Source of the DNA: Actinomycetota bacterium | GTDB taxonomy: Bacteria; Actinomycetota; Actinomycetes; Streptosporangiales; Streptosporangiaceae | DNA: 62,105 bases | Direction: 5' to 3' | NCBI GenBank assembly: GCA_003168215.1 | Contig: PMSW01000041.1 | Coordinates: forward strand, 1-62,105 | Shown here: positions 46,633 to 56,462 of the stretch, in pieces | Numbering within the stretch: position 1 is the stretch's first letter | Layout: the number at the start of each line of letters is the position of its first letter | Made by a program: the position numbers and the translations under genes | The notes under the pieces: generated by a model | The model's input: the letters and a program-made list of their open reading frames with translations, nothing else | The model's database searches: none | Told to the model about the DNA's origin: nothing

Positions 46633-47424
46633 CTAGCGGCGGAGCCGGGCCCGTTGCAGCGCCGCCTGGGAACTGCGCTCGGCAGCGGCCTGCTGGTCCA
46701 GCGTGTGGCCCTGGGCCTGGGTGAGCAGTTCCTTCGTGGCCCGGGCCGCGTCAGCGTCAGCGGTCAGCAAGCCGGCCACCAGGTCGTCCACCGCGCCGTC
46801 GAGGTCGGCGGCGGGCACCACGAGTTCGGCGAGTCCCAGTTCCCCGGCCTCGCGTGCGTCCATGCTGCGCCCGGTTAGGCATAGCTCAAGGGCACGCGGC
46901 AGGCCGAGAATATCGACAAGCGGCTTTGTCCCGGTGAGATCGGGCACCAGGCCGAGCGCGGGCTCCTTGATGCACAGCCGGGCGTCGTCGGCGAGCAGGC
47001 GCAGGTCGCACGAGAGGGCGAGCTGGCAGCCCGCGCCGATGGCGTGACCGCGGACCACGGCGACGGAGACGATCCGCGGATCGCGCAGCCAGGTAAAGCC
47101 TTCCTGGCAGGCGGCGATCCACTGCTCGAAGCCCGGGTCGTCCGCGCGCGGCAGCGGATCCTCGCCAGGGACTCCCTCCGCGGAGAACATGCGCAAGTCG
47201 ATCCCGGCCGAGAAGGACGGGCCTGCCCCGCGCACCACGACTACCCGCACCCGGCCCGGCAGCCCGGCGCCGATCGCGGCGAGGCCGCGCCACATCGCCG
47301 GGGTCATGGCGTTGCGGCGCTGCGGCCGGTTGAGTGTCACGGTCGCGACGCAGCCGGCCGGGAGTGAATCGTCAATGTCGAGGCGGAGCCCGCTGCGATC
47401 GAGGTCAGCCGGGTCGATGGACAA
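46633..47424 (-). CDS. Enoyl-CoA hydratase/isomerase family protein
   Basis: A 263-residue crotonase-fold protein. VATVTLNRPQRRNAMTPAMW and SFSAGIDLRMF (oxyanion loop I) are followed by VVRGHAIGAGCQLALSCDLRLLADDARLCIKEPALGLVPDLTGT. The second catalytic Glu (KEP) is kept, but the first, normally in GGGCEL, is Gln (GAGCQL), as in several family members that are not simple hydratases. The start is a TTG at 47424 with a strong GGAGG six bases before it; no in-frame ATG fits. The substrate is unknown; fatty-acid or branched acyl-CoA is likely. Confidence 0.85.
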   Translation of the reverse strand: MSIDPADLDRSGLRLDIDDSLPAGCVATVTLNRPQRRNAMTPAMWRGLAAIGAGLPGRVRVVVVRGAGPSFSAGIDLRMFSAEGVPGEDPLPRADDPGFEQWIAACQEGFTWLRDPRIVSVAVVRGHAIGAGCQLALSCDLRLLADDARLCIKEPALGLVPDLTGTKPLVDILGLPRALELCLTGRSMDAREAGELGLAELVVPAADLDGAVDDLVAGLLTADADAARATKELLTQAQGHTLDQQAAAERSSQAALQRARLRR

Positions 47425-47461
47425 GCATCCTCCAGGCTAGGCGGCTGGGCAGGAGAAAGGC

Positions 47462-47503
47462 GGGACAGCGAACGGCGGCGAACGGCGGGACAGCGAACGG
47501 CGG
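47462..47503. repeat. Two 17-bp direct repeats
   Basis: GGGACAGCGAACGGCGG at 47462-47478 and 47487-47503, with a partial third copy between them, in the gap between the hydratase start and the HTH gene end. Confidence 0.75.
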
Positions 47504-47614
47504 AACACGGAAATGGCAGGTCAGGGCAACGAATTGGCACGGTGTCACGAAGATGGCTGGCCGGGAGCGGGACCGGCTGCCACGGCGGCGACGCCTGATT
47601 GGGGGCGACGTGCC

Positions 47615-47836
47615 TCAGCGCTTCGCTTTGCCCTTCCCCCGGGTGGCTCCCCCGCGACCGCGCAGCGAGACACCCGTCTCGGTGAGGATCCGGTGCACAA
47701 AGCCATAAGACCGGCCGGTCGACCCGGCCAGCGAGCGAATGCTCTCGCCGGCGTCGTACCTCTTCTTGAGATCAGCCGCCAGCTTGGTGCGATCGGCACC
47801 GGTGACGCGGGTGCCTTTCTTGAGAATTTCGGCCAC
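47615..47836 (-). CDS. Small helix-turn-helix protein of actinobacteria
   Basis: A 73-residue basic protein: VAEILKKGTRVTGADRTKLAADLKKRYDAGESIRSLAGSTGRSYGFVHRILTETGVSLRGRGGATRGK. The ESIRSLAGSTGRSYGFVHRIL segment is a Hin/resolvase-like HTH, and the Arg/Gly/Lys tail adds DNA affinity. The same small protein is common in Streptomyces-type genomes. The start is GTG 47836 with an excellent GGGAGG; the longer frame lacks support. The dyad at 47888-47909 upstream could be its own operator. Confidence 0.82.
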   Translation of the reverse strand: MAEILKKGTRVTGADRTKLAADLKKRYDAGESIRSLAGSTGRSYGFVHRILTETGVSLRGRGGATRGKGKAKR

Positions 47837-47887
47837 GCGTACCTCCCGGTGAGCTGAAGTGTCCGCTGCGTTACCGTATCCCGCCAT

Positions 47888-47909
47888 GATCACGCATTAG
47901 ATCGTGATC
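47888..47909. promoter_or_regulatory. Dyad GATCACG-N8-CGTGATC upstream of the small HTH gene
   Basis: Seven-base perfect arms 52 bases upstream of the HTH start, in a locally AT-richer region (a poly-A/T patch at 47928-47948). A TAAT sequence lies between the arms on the minus strand. A possible autoregulatory operator; inferred only from position. Confidence 0.35.
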
Positions 47910-48011
47910 GGCTACCCACACGACAGCAAAAGATCCTTTCTTTTTCGCTAGGTTCCTGCCGGCCTTTCCCCCGGCGTCGCTCCGTGCCTGGCCTCCGGCC
48001 CGGACCTGTCG

Positions 48012-49610
48012 TCAGGCGAGCGCAACGAGGTCGGTGAGATCGTCGCTCCAGGCGTCCTCAACGCCGTCGGGCAGCAGGACGACTCGCTCGGGCTGCAGTG
48101 CCTCGACGGCGCCCTCATCGTGGGTCACCAGGACAATCGCGCCCTGGTAGCGCCGGAACGCGGCCAGGATCTCGGCCCTGCTGCCCGGGTCGAGGTTGTT
48201 GGTCGGCTCGTCGAGCAGCAGCACGTTCGCGCCGGACACCACCAGCAGGGCCAGCGCAAGCCTGGTTTTCTCCCCGCCGGACAGCACGCCGGCCGGCTTG
48301 GCCACGTCATCACCGGAGAACAGGAACGAGCCAAGGATGCTGCGGTGATCCGCCTCGCTCAACTCGGGTGCGGCCGAGCGCATGTTCTCCAGCACGGTCC
48401 GGCCGTTGTCGAGCATCTCGTGCTCCTGCGCGTAATAGCCGAGCCGCAGGCCGTGTCCCGGCAGCACCTCGCCGGCATCTGGCTCCTCGACTCCGGCCAG
48501 CAGCCGCAGCAGTGTCGTCTTGCCGGCCCCGTTGAGCCCGAGGATGACCACCCGCGCTCCCCTGTCGACGGCCATGTCGACGCCGACGAAGACCTCAAGC
48601 GACCCGTAGGACTTGGTGAGGCCCTGGGCGGTCAGCGGGGACTTGCCGCAGTGCACGGGCACCGGGAAGCGCAGCCGCGCGACCTTGTCCGCCCGGCGGT
48701 CGGCACTGACCCCGGCGAGCAGTTTCTCCGCGCGCTTTTGCATACTCTGCGCTGCCCTCGCCTTGGTCGCCTTGGCCCGCATCTTGTCCGCCTGCGTCTG
48801 CAGCGTCGTTGCCTGGCGCTCCGCGTTGACCCGTTCCCGCCGGCGCCGCCGGGCGTCGGTCTCGCGCTGCTCCAGGTAGGCCTTCCAGCCCAGGCTGTAG
48901 ATGTCGAGGACGCAGCGATCGGCATCGAGGTGGAAGACCTTGTTGACCACGTTGTCCAGCAGCGCCGTGTCGTGGCTGATCACCACCAGCCCGCCGCGGA
49001 AGGCCCGCAGGTGATCGCGCAGCCAGGACACCGAGTCGGCATCCAGGTGGTTAGTTGGCTCGTCGAGCAGCAGCGTCTCCGAGCCGCCGAACAGGATCCT
49101 GGCCAGCTCTATCCGCCGTCGCTGGCCGCCAGACAGCGTGCGAAGCGGCTGCCCGAGCGCCTTCTGCGGCAGTCCCAGGCTGGAGGCCAGCGACGATGCC
49201 TCCGACTCGGCCGCGTACCCGCCGAGTACGGTGAGCCGTTCCTCGAGGTGGCCGTACCTGCGCACGGCCGCGTCCCGCCTGCCCGGGTCGGCGTCGGACA
49301 TTGCCATCTCGGCTTCGCGCATGCCGCGCATCAGCGCATCAAGGCCGCGCGCCGAGAGCACGCGGTCCATCGCCAGCGCCTCGAGGTTGCCGACCATGGT
49401 GTCCTGCGGCAGGTACCCGACGGAACCGCCGCTGCGGACCTCGCCCGCGGCCGGACCGCCCTCGCCCGCCAGCACCCGCGCGAGGGTCGTCTTGCCGGCG
49501 CCGTTCCGGCCGACGAGGCCTATCTTGTCGCCAGCCGAGACCTGGAAGCTGGCGGCCTCAAGCAGCAGCCGTGCGCCCGCGCGCAGCTCTAGCCCGGTCG
49601 CGGAAATCAT
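48012..49610 (-). CDS. ABC-F family ATPase
   Basis: A 532-residue soluble protein with two ABC ATPase domains and no membrane part. Domain 1 has GRNGAGKTTLARVL, LSGGQRRRIELARILF and LLLDEPTNHLD. The linker (about residues 235-300, Arg/Ala-rich helices with RREREVNAERQ-like charge) is the ribosome-probing P-site tRNA-interaction motif region. Domain 2 has GLNGAGKTTLLRLL, LSGGEKTRLALALLV and LLLDEPTNNLD. ABC-F proteins act on stalled ribosomes or give antibiotic resistance. ATG 49610 is chosen as it directly precedes the first beta strand (MISATGLELRAG). It is adjacent to acVLRF1, another ribosome-rescue factor. Confidence 0.9.
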   Translation of the reverse strand: MISATGLELRAGARLLLEAASFQVSAGDKIGLVGRNGAGKTTLARVLAGEGGPAAGEVRSGGSVGYLPQDTMVGNLEALAMDRVLSARGLDALMRGMREAEMAMSDADPGRRDAAVRRYGHLEERLTVLGGYAAESEASSLASSLGLPQKALGQPLRTLSGGQRRRIELARILFGGSETLLLDEPTNHLDADSVSWLRDHLRAFRGGLVVISHDTALLDNVVNKVFHLDADRCVLDIYSLGWKAYLEQRETDARRRRRERVNAERQATTLQTQADKMRAKATKARAAQSMQKRAEKLLAGVSADRRADKVARLRFPVPVHCGKSPLTAQGLTKSYGSLEVFVGVDMAVDRGARVVILGLNGAGKTTLLRLLAGVEEPDAGEVLPGHGLRLGYYAQEHEMLDNGRTVLENMRSAAPELSEADHRSILGSFLFSGDDVAKPAGVLSGGEKTRLALALLVVSGANVLLLDEPTNNLDPGSRAEILAAFRRYQGAIVLVTHDEGAVEALQPERVVLLPDGVEDAWSDDLTDLVALA

Positions 49611-49786
49611 CGAAATACCACTCCCATAACGGAACAAAAAGGACATCATATTGCCCATATCACCCCGGCACCGGGGCGTTCCGTCACGACAAGAGCGGTT
49701 GCATGCAGCTAGCTTATCCGAGCCGCCGGCCGGGGCGGCAACGTCTTTGCCGGCGGCAGCCGGCCGGAGCGCCGGCCAGCGTCTCC

Positions 49787-49824
49787 GGCAGGCCTGGCCC
49801 TTCCTGGCAGGCCTGGCCCTTCCT
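49787..49824. repeat. Tandem 19-bp duplication just after the acVLRF1 stop
   Basis: GGCAGGCCTGGCCCTTCCT at 49787-49805 is repeated head-to-tail at 49806-49824, five bases beyond the stop codon of the minus-strand gene. Confidence 0.85.
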
Positions 49825-49829
49825 GGCGG

Positions 49830-50564
49830 TCAGGCAGGATCAGTCAGCCTGATCCGGATGGCCCGGAATAGCCGCGGAGTGCTGCGCAGCACGGTGAGCC
49901 GGGGATCAGGCACCGTGAGGAACCGCTCGACGGCCAGCGCGAAGTACGGTGCCAGCCGCTGATCGGCGCGGAGCACGGCCATCGTCCGCCGGTCGCCGCC
50001 GAGCACCACCGCATCGATCCGGCCCGCATAGGGCCCGAAGACCGTCACCGCCGTGCCTGCCGCCGCGCCGAGCGCCTCAGCGGCCTGCTTCTCCCTGCGC
50101 CTGGCGAAGCGGTGCTGCGAGGTGCCGCCGGCCGCACTGCGTCCGTGTACCAGCCTGGCGCCGACCTTCGAGGCGGCAAGCTGCGGCACCGGGCCGGTGA
50201 ATACCCCGGCCGCGTATCCGCCGAGTCGCACGAGGAATACGGCGACCGTGCGTTCCGCGCAGGCGTGCGCGGCGATCTGCCCGGCGCGTTCCGCGAGGGC
50301 GGGCACAGCGGCCCGGCCGGTGCCGGCCTGCGGGAGGCTGTCCGCCCCCGGCCGGCTGTCCGCCAGCGAGGAGCTTTCCGCCAGCGGCGGGAACGGTACA
50401 TGACACTCCGCCACCGCCCCGTCCGCGGCCCGGAAGGTCACCGTGGCCGAGCCCGGATCAGCGCTCACGTCGCCATGGCGCTGACCGAACGACTCCAGCC
50501 AGCCGGCCAGCCGCTCCGGAGCCACGTCGATCCATCGCCCGCCGCCGGGTCCTTCGTCTGCCAT
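49830..50564 (-). CDS. acVLRF1 family peptidyl-tRNA hydrolase
   Basis: A 244-residue actinobacterial member of the Vms1-like release-factor (VLRF1) family. The catalytic-type loop is seen in GRSAAGGTSQHRFARRREKQAAEALGAAAG, with the GxSQ and downstream Arg cluster that defines the family. The N-terminus has WIDVAPERLAGWLESFGQRHG, and AERTVAVFLVRLGGYAAGVFTG is the core beta strand. It should release nascent chains from stalled large subunits. ATG 50564 has GGAGG about 9 bases upstream. It sits next to an ABC-F gene on the same strand, about 219 bases apart. Confidence 0.85.
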   Translation of the reverse strand: MADEGPGGGRWIDVAPERLAGWLESFGQRHGDVSADPGSATVTFRAADGAVAECHVPFPPLAESSSLADSRPGADSLPQAGTGRAAVPALAERAGQIAAHACAERTVAVFLVRLGGYAAGVFTGPVPQLAASKVGARLVHGRSAAGGTSQHRFARRREKQAAEALGAAAGTAVTVFGPYAGRIDAVVLGGDRRTMAVLRADQRLAPYFALAVERFLTVPDPRLTVLRSTPRLFRAIRIRLTDPA

Positions 50565-50859
50565 GACGCTAAGCCTCCGGAACTTACCAGCCGCCATATA
50601 GATCACTAACACTGCCACTCCGGCGGGCCGCCGATGCCAGCGCGGCCGGGCGAGGTGACCTTTCCCGGCCGAGCCCGCCCCGCTCCCGCCGGCGCCCCCC
50701 GGCCCCGGGCCCGCTCCCGCTCCCGCTCCCGCAGGCCAGCCCGGCCCTGCCGGGACTAGTCAGGCTGACCGGCGGCAATCCTCAGCTTATCGTTGATGAT
50801 CACCCATGATATGCAGCTCTCTGCTTGAGAGTCGGAGTGCTGCGCGGGAGGATAGCCCG

Positions 50860-51789
50860 GTGACGCTGAACCAGCTGCGCACCTTCCTGGCGGTAGCCGA
50901 CCGCGGATCGGTCCGGGCCGCCGCCGAGGAGCTTGTCGTGACCCAGGCGGCTGTGTCAGCTTCGCTCGGCGCGCTGCAGAAGTCGCTGGGCCTGCAGCTA
51001 GTGCGTCCCGACGGGCGCGGGCTCCGGCTGACGGATGCGGGTGAGGCCTACGTCGGCTTCGTCCGTCGCATCCTCGGCCTCCTGGACGAAGCAGGCCGGG
51101 CAGCCACCTCGGCTGCTGACCCGGAGCGCGGCGAGCTCCGCGTCGCGGCGGTGACGACCGCGGCGGAGCAGCTCGTGCCGGGGCTGCTCCGCGGGTTCCG
51201 GCGCGATCATCCGCAGACTGGCGTGCTGCTCGAGGCGGGAAACCGTGATCGAGTGCGTGACCTCCTCGACCGCCATCAGGTCGACGTGGTCGTCGGCGGG
51301 CGCCCCGAGCCGGGCCGCGATGTGCGCGTGCATGCGGTCCGCCTGCACCAGCTGTCGGTCGTCGCCGCGCCGGAACTCGTCGCGGCAGCACCCGGCGGAG
51401 CGGGCCTGCTGCCCTGGCTGGCCAGCCAGACCTGGCTGCTGCGCGAGCCTGGATCCAGTACCCGCAGCAGTACGGAGGCGCTGCTTGCTGAACTAGACAT
51501 CGCGCCGCTGACCCTGACCGTCGGATCGAATGGCGCGATCCGTGAATCGGCGAGCGTAGGACTGGGCTTGACGCTGATGTCGCGGGACGCCGCCGCGCAG
51601 GAGCTAGCGGCCGGGCGGCTGGCCGAGCTGCCGGTGCCGGGCACGCCGCTGCGCCGCGACTGGTATCTCATCGCGCACCCCGGGCCGCTGCCGCCGCCCG
51701 CCGCCCGGCTGGTCGCCCACGTCCTGAGCCAGGGCGACTTCCACCCCGCCAAGTCCCTTGCTATTCCCCCAGCTAGTCCCCCCGGCTAG
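50860..51789 (+). CDS. cbbR: LysR-type regulator, probable CbbR
   Basis: A 309-residue LysR family activator upstream of the RuBisCO genes in the same direction. The N-terminal winged helix is VTLNQLRTFLAVADRGSVRAAAEELVVTQAAVSASLGALQKSLG; the effector domain begins near residue 90 (GELRVAAVTTAAEQLVPGLLRGFRR). The start is GTG 50860 with GGGAGG upstream; the longer frame to 50806 is poorer. CbbR proteins sense CBB intermediates and activate cbb operons. A dyad lies 17 bases upstream of a plausible cbbL -10. Usually cbbR is divergent, so the same-strand order here is less common. Its stop codon lies in a short tandem repeat. Confidence 0.82.
   Translation: MTLNQLRTFLAVADRGSVRAAAEELVVTQAAVSASLGALQKSLGLQLVRPDGRGLRLTDAGEAYVGFVRRILGLLDEAGRAATSAADPERGELRVAAVTTAAEQLVPGLLRGFRRDHPQTGVLLEAGNRDRVRDLLDRHQVDVVVGGRPEPGRDVRVHAVRLHQLSVVAAPELVAAAPGGAGLLPWLASQTWLLREPGSSTRSSTEALLAELDIAPLTLTVGSNGAIRESASVGLGLTLMSRDAAAQELAAGRLAELPVPGTPLRRDWYLIAHPGPLPPPAARLVAHVLSQGDFHPAKSLAIPPASPPG

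Positions 51790-51802
<13 letters not shown>
51768..51802. repeat. About three 11-bp units spanning the cbbR stop codon
   Basis: CCCAGCTAGTCC, CCCGGCTAGTT and CCCGGCTAGTCC follow each other; the TAG of the second unit is the stop of the LysR gene. Confidence 0.75.
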
Positions 51803-53544
<1,742 letters not shown>

Positions 53545-53582
53545 CGGCACCACCCGGCCAGGCGCCCGCCAAGGAGGCTTTC

Positions 53583-54023
53583 ATGCGCATCACCCAGGGC
53601 ACGTTCTCTTACCTGCCCGATTTCAGCGACGACGAGATCAGCGCCCAGATCCAGTACGCCATCGACCAGGGCTGGGCAGTCGCAGTCGAATTCACCGACG
53701 ACCCGCACCCGCGCAACGTGCTCTGGGAGATGTGGGGCCTGCCGATGTTCGAGATCGGCGACGCGTCCGCCGGGCTGCACGAGGTGACCGCGTGCCGGGC
53801 GGCGTATCCGGATCACTACATCAAGGTCTCGGCGTATGACGCTGCGCTGGGTCGTCAGACCACCGCGCTCAGCTTCATCGTCAGCCGCCCGGCTCATGAG
53901 CCGGGCTTCCGCCTGGACCGGCAGGAGATGGCGGACCGGCGGATCAGGTACAGCCTGCACTCCTACGCCACCGATCGGCCGGCTGGCTCACGGGGCGGCT
54001 CGAACGGGCAGCGCGGCAGCTGA
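53583..54023 (+). CDS. cbbS: RuBisCO small subunit, red type
   Basis: A 146-residue small subunit: [56 protein letters not shown], then [20 protein letters not shown] and the C-terminal extension of red-type subunits ([32 protein letters not shown]) that forms a beta-hairpin lining the central pore. The last 20 residues are a Gly/Ser/Arg tail. AAGGAGG lies upstream of the ATG. A gap of 38 bases separates it from cbbL, and its stop overlaps the cbbX start (TGATG). Confidence 0.96.
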   Translation: MRITQGTFSYLPDFSDDEISAQIQYAIDQGWAVAVEFTDDPHPRNVLWEMWGLPMFEIGDASAGLHEVTACRAAYPDHYIKVSAYDAALGRQTTALSFIVSRPAHEPGFRLDRQEMADRRIRYSLHSYATDRPAGSRGGSNGQRGS

Positions 54024-55273
54024 TGAGCACCCCGGCCGCCAGTGCGCAGCACGGTTTCGCCATGCCCAGGCCAGGCCCAGGCCCAGGGTCAGCGTCAGCA
54101 CCAGCGCCAGGCCCAGGCCCAGCGCCAGGCCCAGGGTCAGCACCAGCACCGGCGGCTGGCGCCAGCACGAGCGGCCCCCCGGCGGACGGACCCGATGCGG
54201 GCACCGGGCCGGAGGCCAGCGAGCACGACGCGCCGCTTCCCCCCGGGACAACCCTGCAGCTGGCCGACGACCGCCAGGCCCGGCTGATCGCCAGGATCCT
54301 CGGCGAACTCGACCGGGAGTTCATCGGCCTCGCCCCGGTCAAGGACCGGGTGCGGGAGATCGGCGCGCTGCTGCTGGTGGACAACCTCCGCGGCCGCTTC
54401 GGCCTGTCCGCCTCCCGGCCGAGCCTGCACATGTGCTTCACCGGCAGCCCCGGCACGGGCAAGACCACCCTGGCCGCGCGAATGGGCGAGCTGCTGCGCG
54501 AGCTCGGCTACCTGAGAAAAGGCCAGCTCGTCAGCGTGACCAGGGATGATCTTGTCGGCCAGTACGTCGGTCATACCGCACCGAAGACCAAGGAAGTGCT
54601 GAAACGAGCCCTGGGTGGCGTCCTGCTCATCGACGAGGCGTATTACCTCTACCGGCCGGACAACGAGCGCGATTACGGCCAGGAGGCCATCGAGATCCTG
54701 CTGCAGTTCATGGAGGCGCACCGCGATGATCTCGTGGTGATCCTGGCCGGTTACCGGTCCCGGATGGACGTGTTCTTCCAGTCCAACCCCGGCATGGCGT
54801 CACGGATCGGGCACCATATCGACTTTCCTGACTTCAGCCTCGATGAGCTGATGCAGATCGCCGAGCTCATGCTGGCGCGCGAGCAGTACCTGCTCGCGCC
54901 CGCGGCGCGGGACGCGTTCCGCGAGTACATCGGGCTGCGCATGAGCCAGCCGCGCTTCGCCAACGCCAGGAGCATGCGGAATGCGATCGACCGGCTCCGG
55001 CTCCGGCAGGCACGCAGGATCGTGGCCGGCGCCGGCCCGATCGGCCGGGACGATCTCATCCGGCTGACCGCCACGGACGTGCGGGGCAGCCGCGTCTTCA
55101 GCGACACCCTGGCAACGCCGCCGGTGGCAACCCCTCCGTCGGCCGTTCGCAGCACCGGGCCAGCGGCTCCCCCGTCGGCCGCCCCCGGGCCGGCCGCTCC
55201 CCCGTCGGCCGCGCTCCCGCCAGCAGCGCTCCGGCCGGCTGTGCCCTCGCTGGCTACTGAGCTGACGGGCTGA
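54023..55273 (+). CDS. cbbX: Red-type RuBisCO activase CbbX with long low-complexity tails
   Basis: A 416-residue AAA+ protein, about 100 residues longer than the usual CbbX. The core (about residues 75-370) has Walker A GSPGTGKTTL (141-150), the pore loop YVGHTAPKTKEV (181-192), Walker B GGVLLIDEAYYLYRPDNERDYG (198-219) and VILAGYRSRMDVFFQSNPGMASRI (sensor region). CbbX remodels inhibited RuBisCO by pulling on the large-subunit C-terminus. Unusual are the N-terminal Pro/Gly/Ala repeat tract (residues 15-50, encoded by CAGGCCCAGGCCC-like DNA repeats) and the C-terminal Pro/Ala tract. Its last 20 bases overlap the 3' end of the convergent histidine kinase gene. Confidence 0.95.
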   Translation: MSTPAASAQHGFAMPRPGPGPGSASAPAPGPGPAPGPGSAPAPAAGASTSGPPADGPDAGTGPEASEHDAPLPPGTTLQLADDRQARLIARILGELDREFIGLAPVKDRVREIGALLLVDNLRGRFGLSASRPSLHMCFTGSPGTGKTTLAARMGELLRELGYLRKGQLVSVTRDDLVGQYVGHTAPKTKEVLKRALGGVLLIDEAYYLYRPDNERDYGQEAIEILLQFMEAHRDDLVVILAGYRSRMDVFFQSNPGMASRIGHHIDFPDFSLDELMQIAELMLAREQYLLAPAARDAFREYIGLRMSQPRFANARSMRNAIDRLRLRQARRIVAGAGPIGRDDLIRLTATDVRGSRVFSDTLATPPVATPPSAVRSTGPAAPPSAAPGPAAPPSAALPPAALRPAVPSLATELTG

Positions 55274-56462
55274 GCGGCAGGGCCAGCCGCACGGTGGTGC
55301 CGCGGCCCGGCACGCTGGAGAGCGTGAGCCGCCCGCCGAGCAGCTCGGCCCGCTCCCGCATGCCGGGCAGGCCGAACCCGGTGGGCGCGGCCGGCCCGGT
55401 GCTGCGAACGGCCGCAGTCACGTCGAACCCGTCGCCGTCGTCACTGATCTCGAGCAGGACCCGGTCCGCGGCCACCGACAGCCGGATCCTGGCCGACTTG
55501 GCCGATGCGTGCTTGGCCACGTTCTGCAGCGCTTCCTGGGCGGTCCGGTACAGGGCAGTCTCCAGGTGCTCGGGCAGCCTGGACTGTGCCGCCTCGACCT
55601 GCACATCGAACTGCGGGAACGAATATCCCAGGCTCTCCAGGCTGGCGACGAGGCCGAGGTCGTCAAGCACCGGCGGGCGCAGTCCCGCGATCGCCGAGCG
55701 CGTCTCGTCGAGTGCGGCGCCGGCCAGGTCCTGTGCCCGGGCCACCTGCTCCGCTGCCACTGCCGGGTCGCCGGGAATCGCGTCAGCGGCAGCGGACAGA
55801 TGGAAGAACAGGCTGACGATCCGCTGGCTGATGCCGTCGTGGATCTCGCCGGCCAGCCGCCGGCTCTCGTGCTCCTGCCACTGCACCATCTGCTCGGCGA
55901 ACGCCTCAAGCGCCGCTTCCCGGTCTGCTAGCCGCTGGTGCAGCCTGGCGTTCTCGATCGCCCCGGCGACCAGCCCGGCCACCGACCGGAGCAGGTCGAC
56001 GTCCGCTGCGGCGAACTCGCGGCGAAGCCTGGTGTGCACGTTCAGCACGCCCACCAGATGCCCGAGCGGCGTCACGATCGGGACCGACACCATGGACGTG
56101 AACTCCTCGCCGCGCAATGCCGGGATATAGCGGTAGCGGGGATCGGCTGTCTTGTCGTCCACGATGACCGCTGGCTGACCGTGCGCGGCCACCCAGCCGG
56201 AAACGCCCTCCCCGATTCCCAGCTCGATCTTCCCGGCCAGTCCATCGAAGGGCGGCGTCGCACCGCGCAGCTGGAGCATTCGTCCCTGCTCGTCGAGCAA
56301 ATGCACGAAGCACACATCGGTGTCGGTCGTCTCCGTGACCAGCTTTGCCGTTCCCTGCAGGATGACGTCGAGCTCAAGGCCGGCCGAGATCGTCTCGATC
56401 ACCCGCGAGAGGAGCTCGACCTCACGCTCGGCATCCGCGCCGGTGATCCGTGCCCTGGTCAA
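55254..56462 (-). CDS. GAF-domain sensor histidine kinase (NarL/DegS-type)
   Basis: A 402-residue soluble sensor kinase without membrane helices. A GAF domain spans about residues 30-172 (GLELDVILQGTAKLVTETTD...GVLNVHTRLRREF). The HisKA_3 phospho-acceptor is EIHDGISQRI with His208, and a HATPase_c domain follows with the N-box NVAKHASAKS and DDGDGFD, ending GLPGMRERAELLGGRLTLSSVPGRGTT. The start is taken as TTG 56462, overlapping the response-regulator stop, with GAGGGGG seven bases before it; the longer frame is a shadow. It sits between cbbX and phosphoribulokinase, suggesting sensing of a metabolite or redox state tied to CO2 fixation. Confidence 0.85.
   Translation of the reverse strand: MTRARITGADAEREVELLSRVIETISAGLELDVILQGTAKLVTETTDTDVCFVHLLDEQGRMLQLRGATPPFDGLAGKIELGIGEGVSGWVAAHGQPAVIVDDKTADPRYRYIPALRGEEFTSMVSVPIVTPLGHLVGVLNVHTRLRREFAAADVDLLRSVAGLVAGAIENARLHQRLADREAALEAFAEQMVQWQEHESRRLAGEIHDGISQRIVSLFFHLSAAADAIPGDPAVAAEQVARAQDLAGAALDETRSAIAGLRPPVLDDLGLVASLESLGYSFPQFDVQVEAAQSRLPEHLETALYRTAQEALQNVAKHASAKSARIRLSVAADRVLLEISDDGDGFDVTAAVRSTGPAAPTGFGLPGMRERAELLGGRLTLSSVPGRGTTVRLALPLSPSAQ

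Noticed and set aside
54023-54160. Possible frameshift or misassembly at the repetitive start of cbbX
   Set aside because: The frame is open, the start overlaps the cbbS stop in the usual TGATG manner, and other genes here show similar Pro/Ala tracts.
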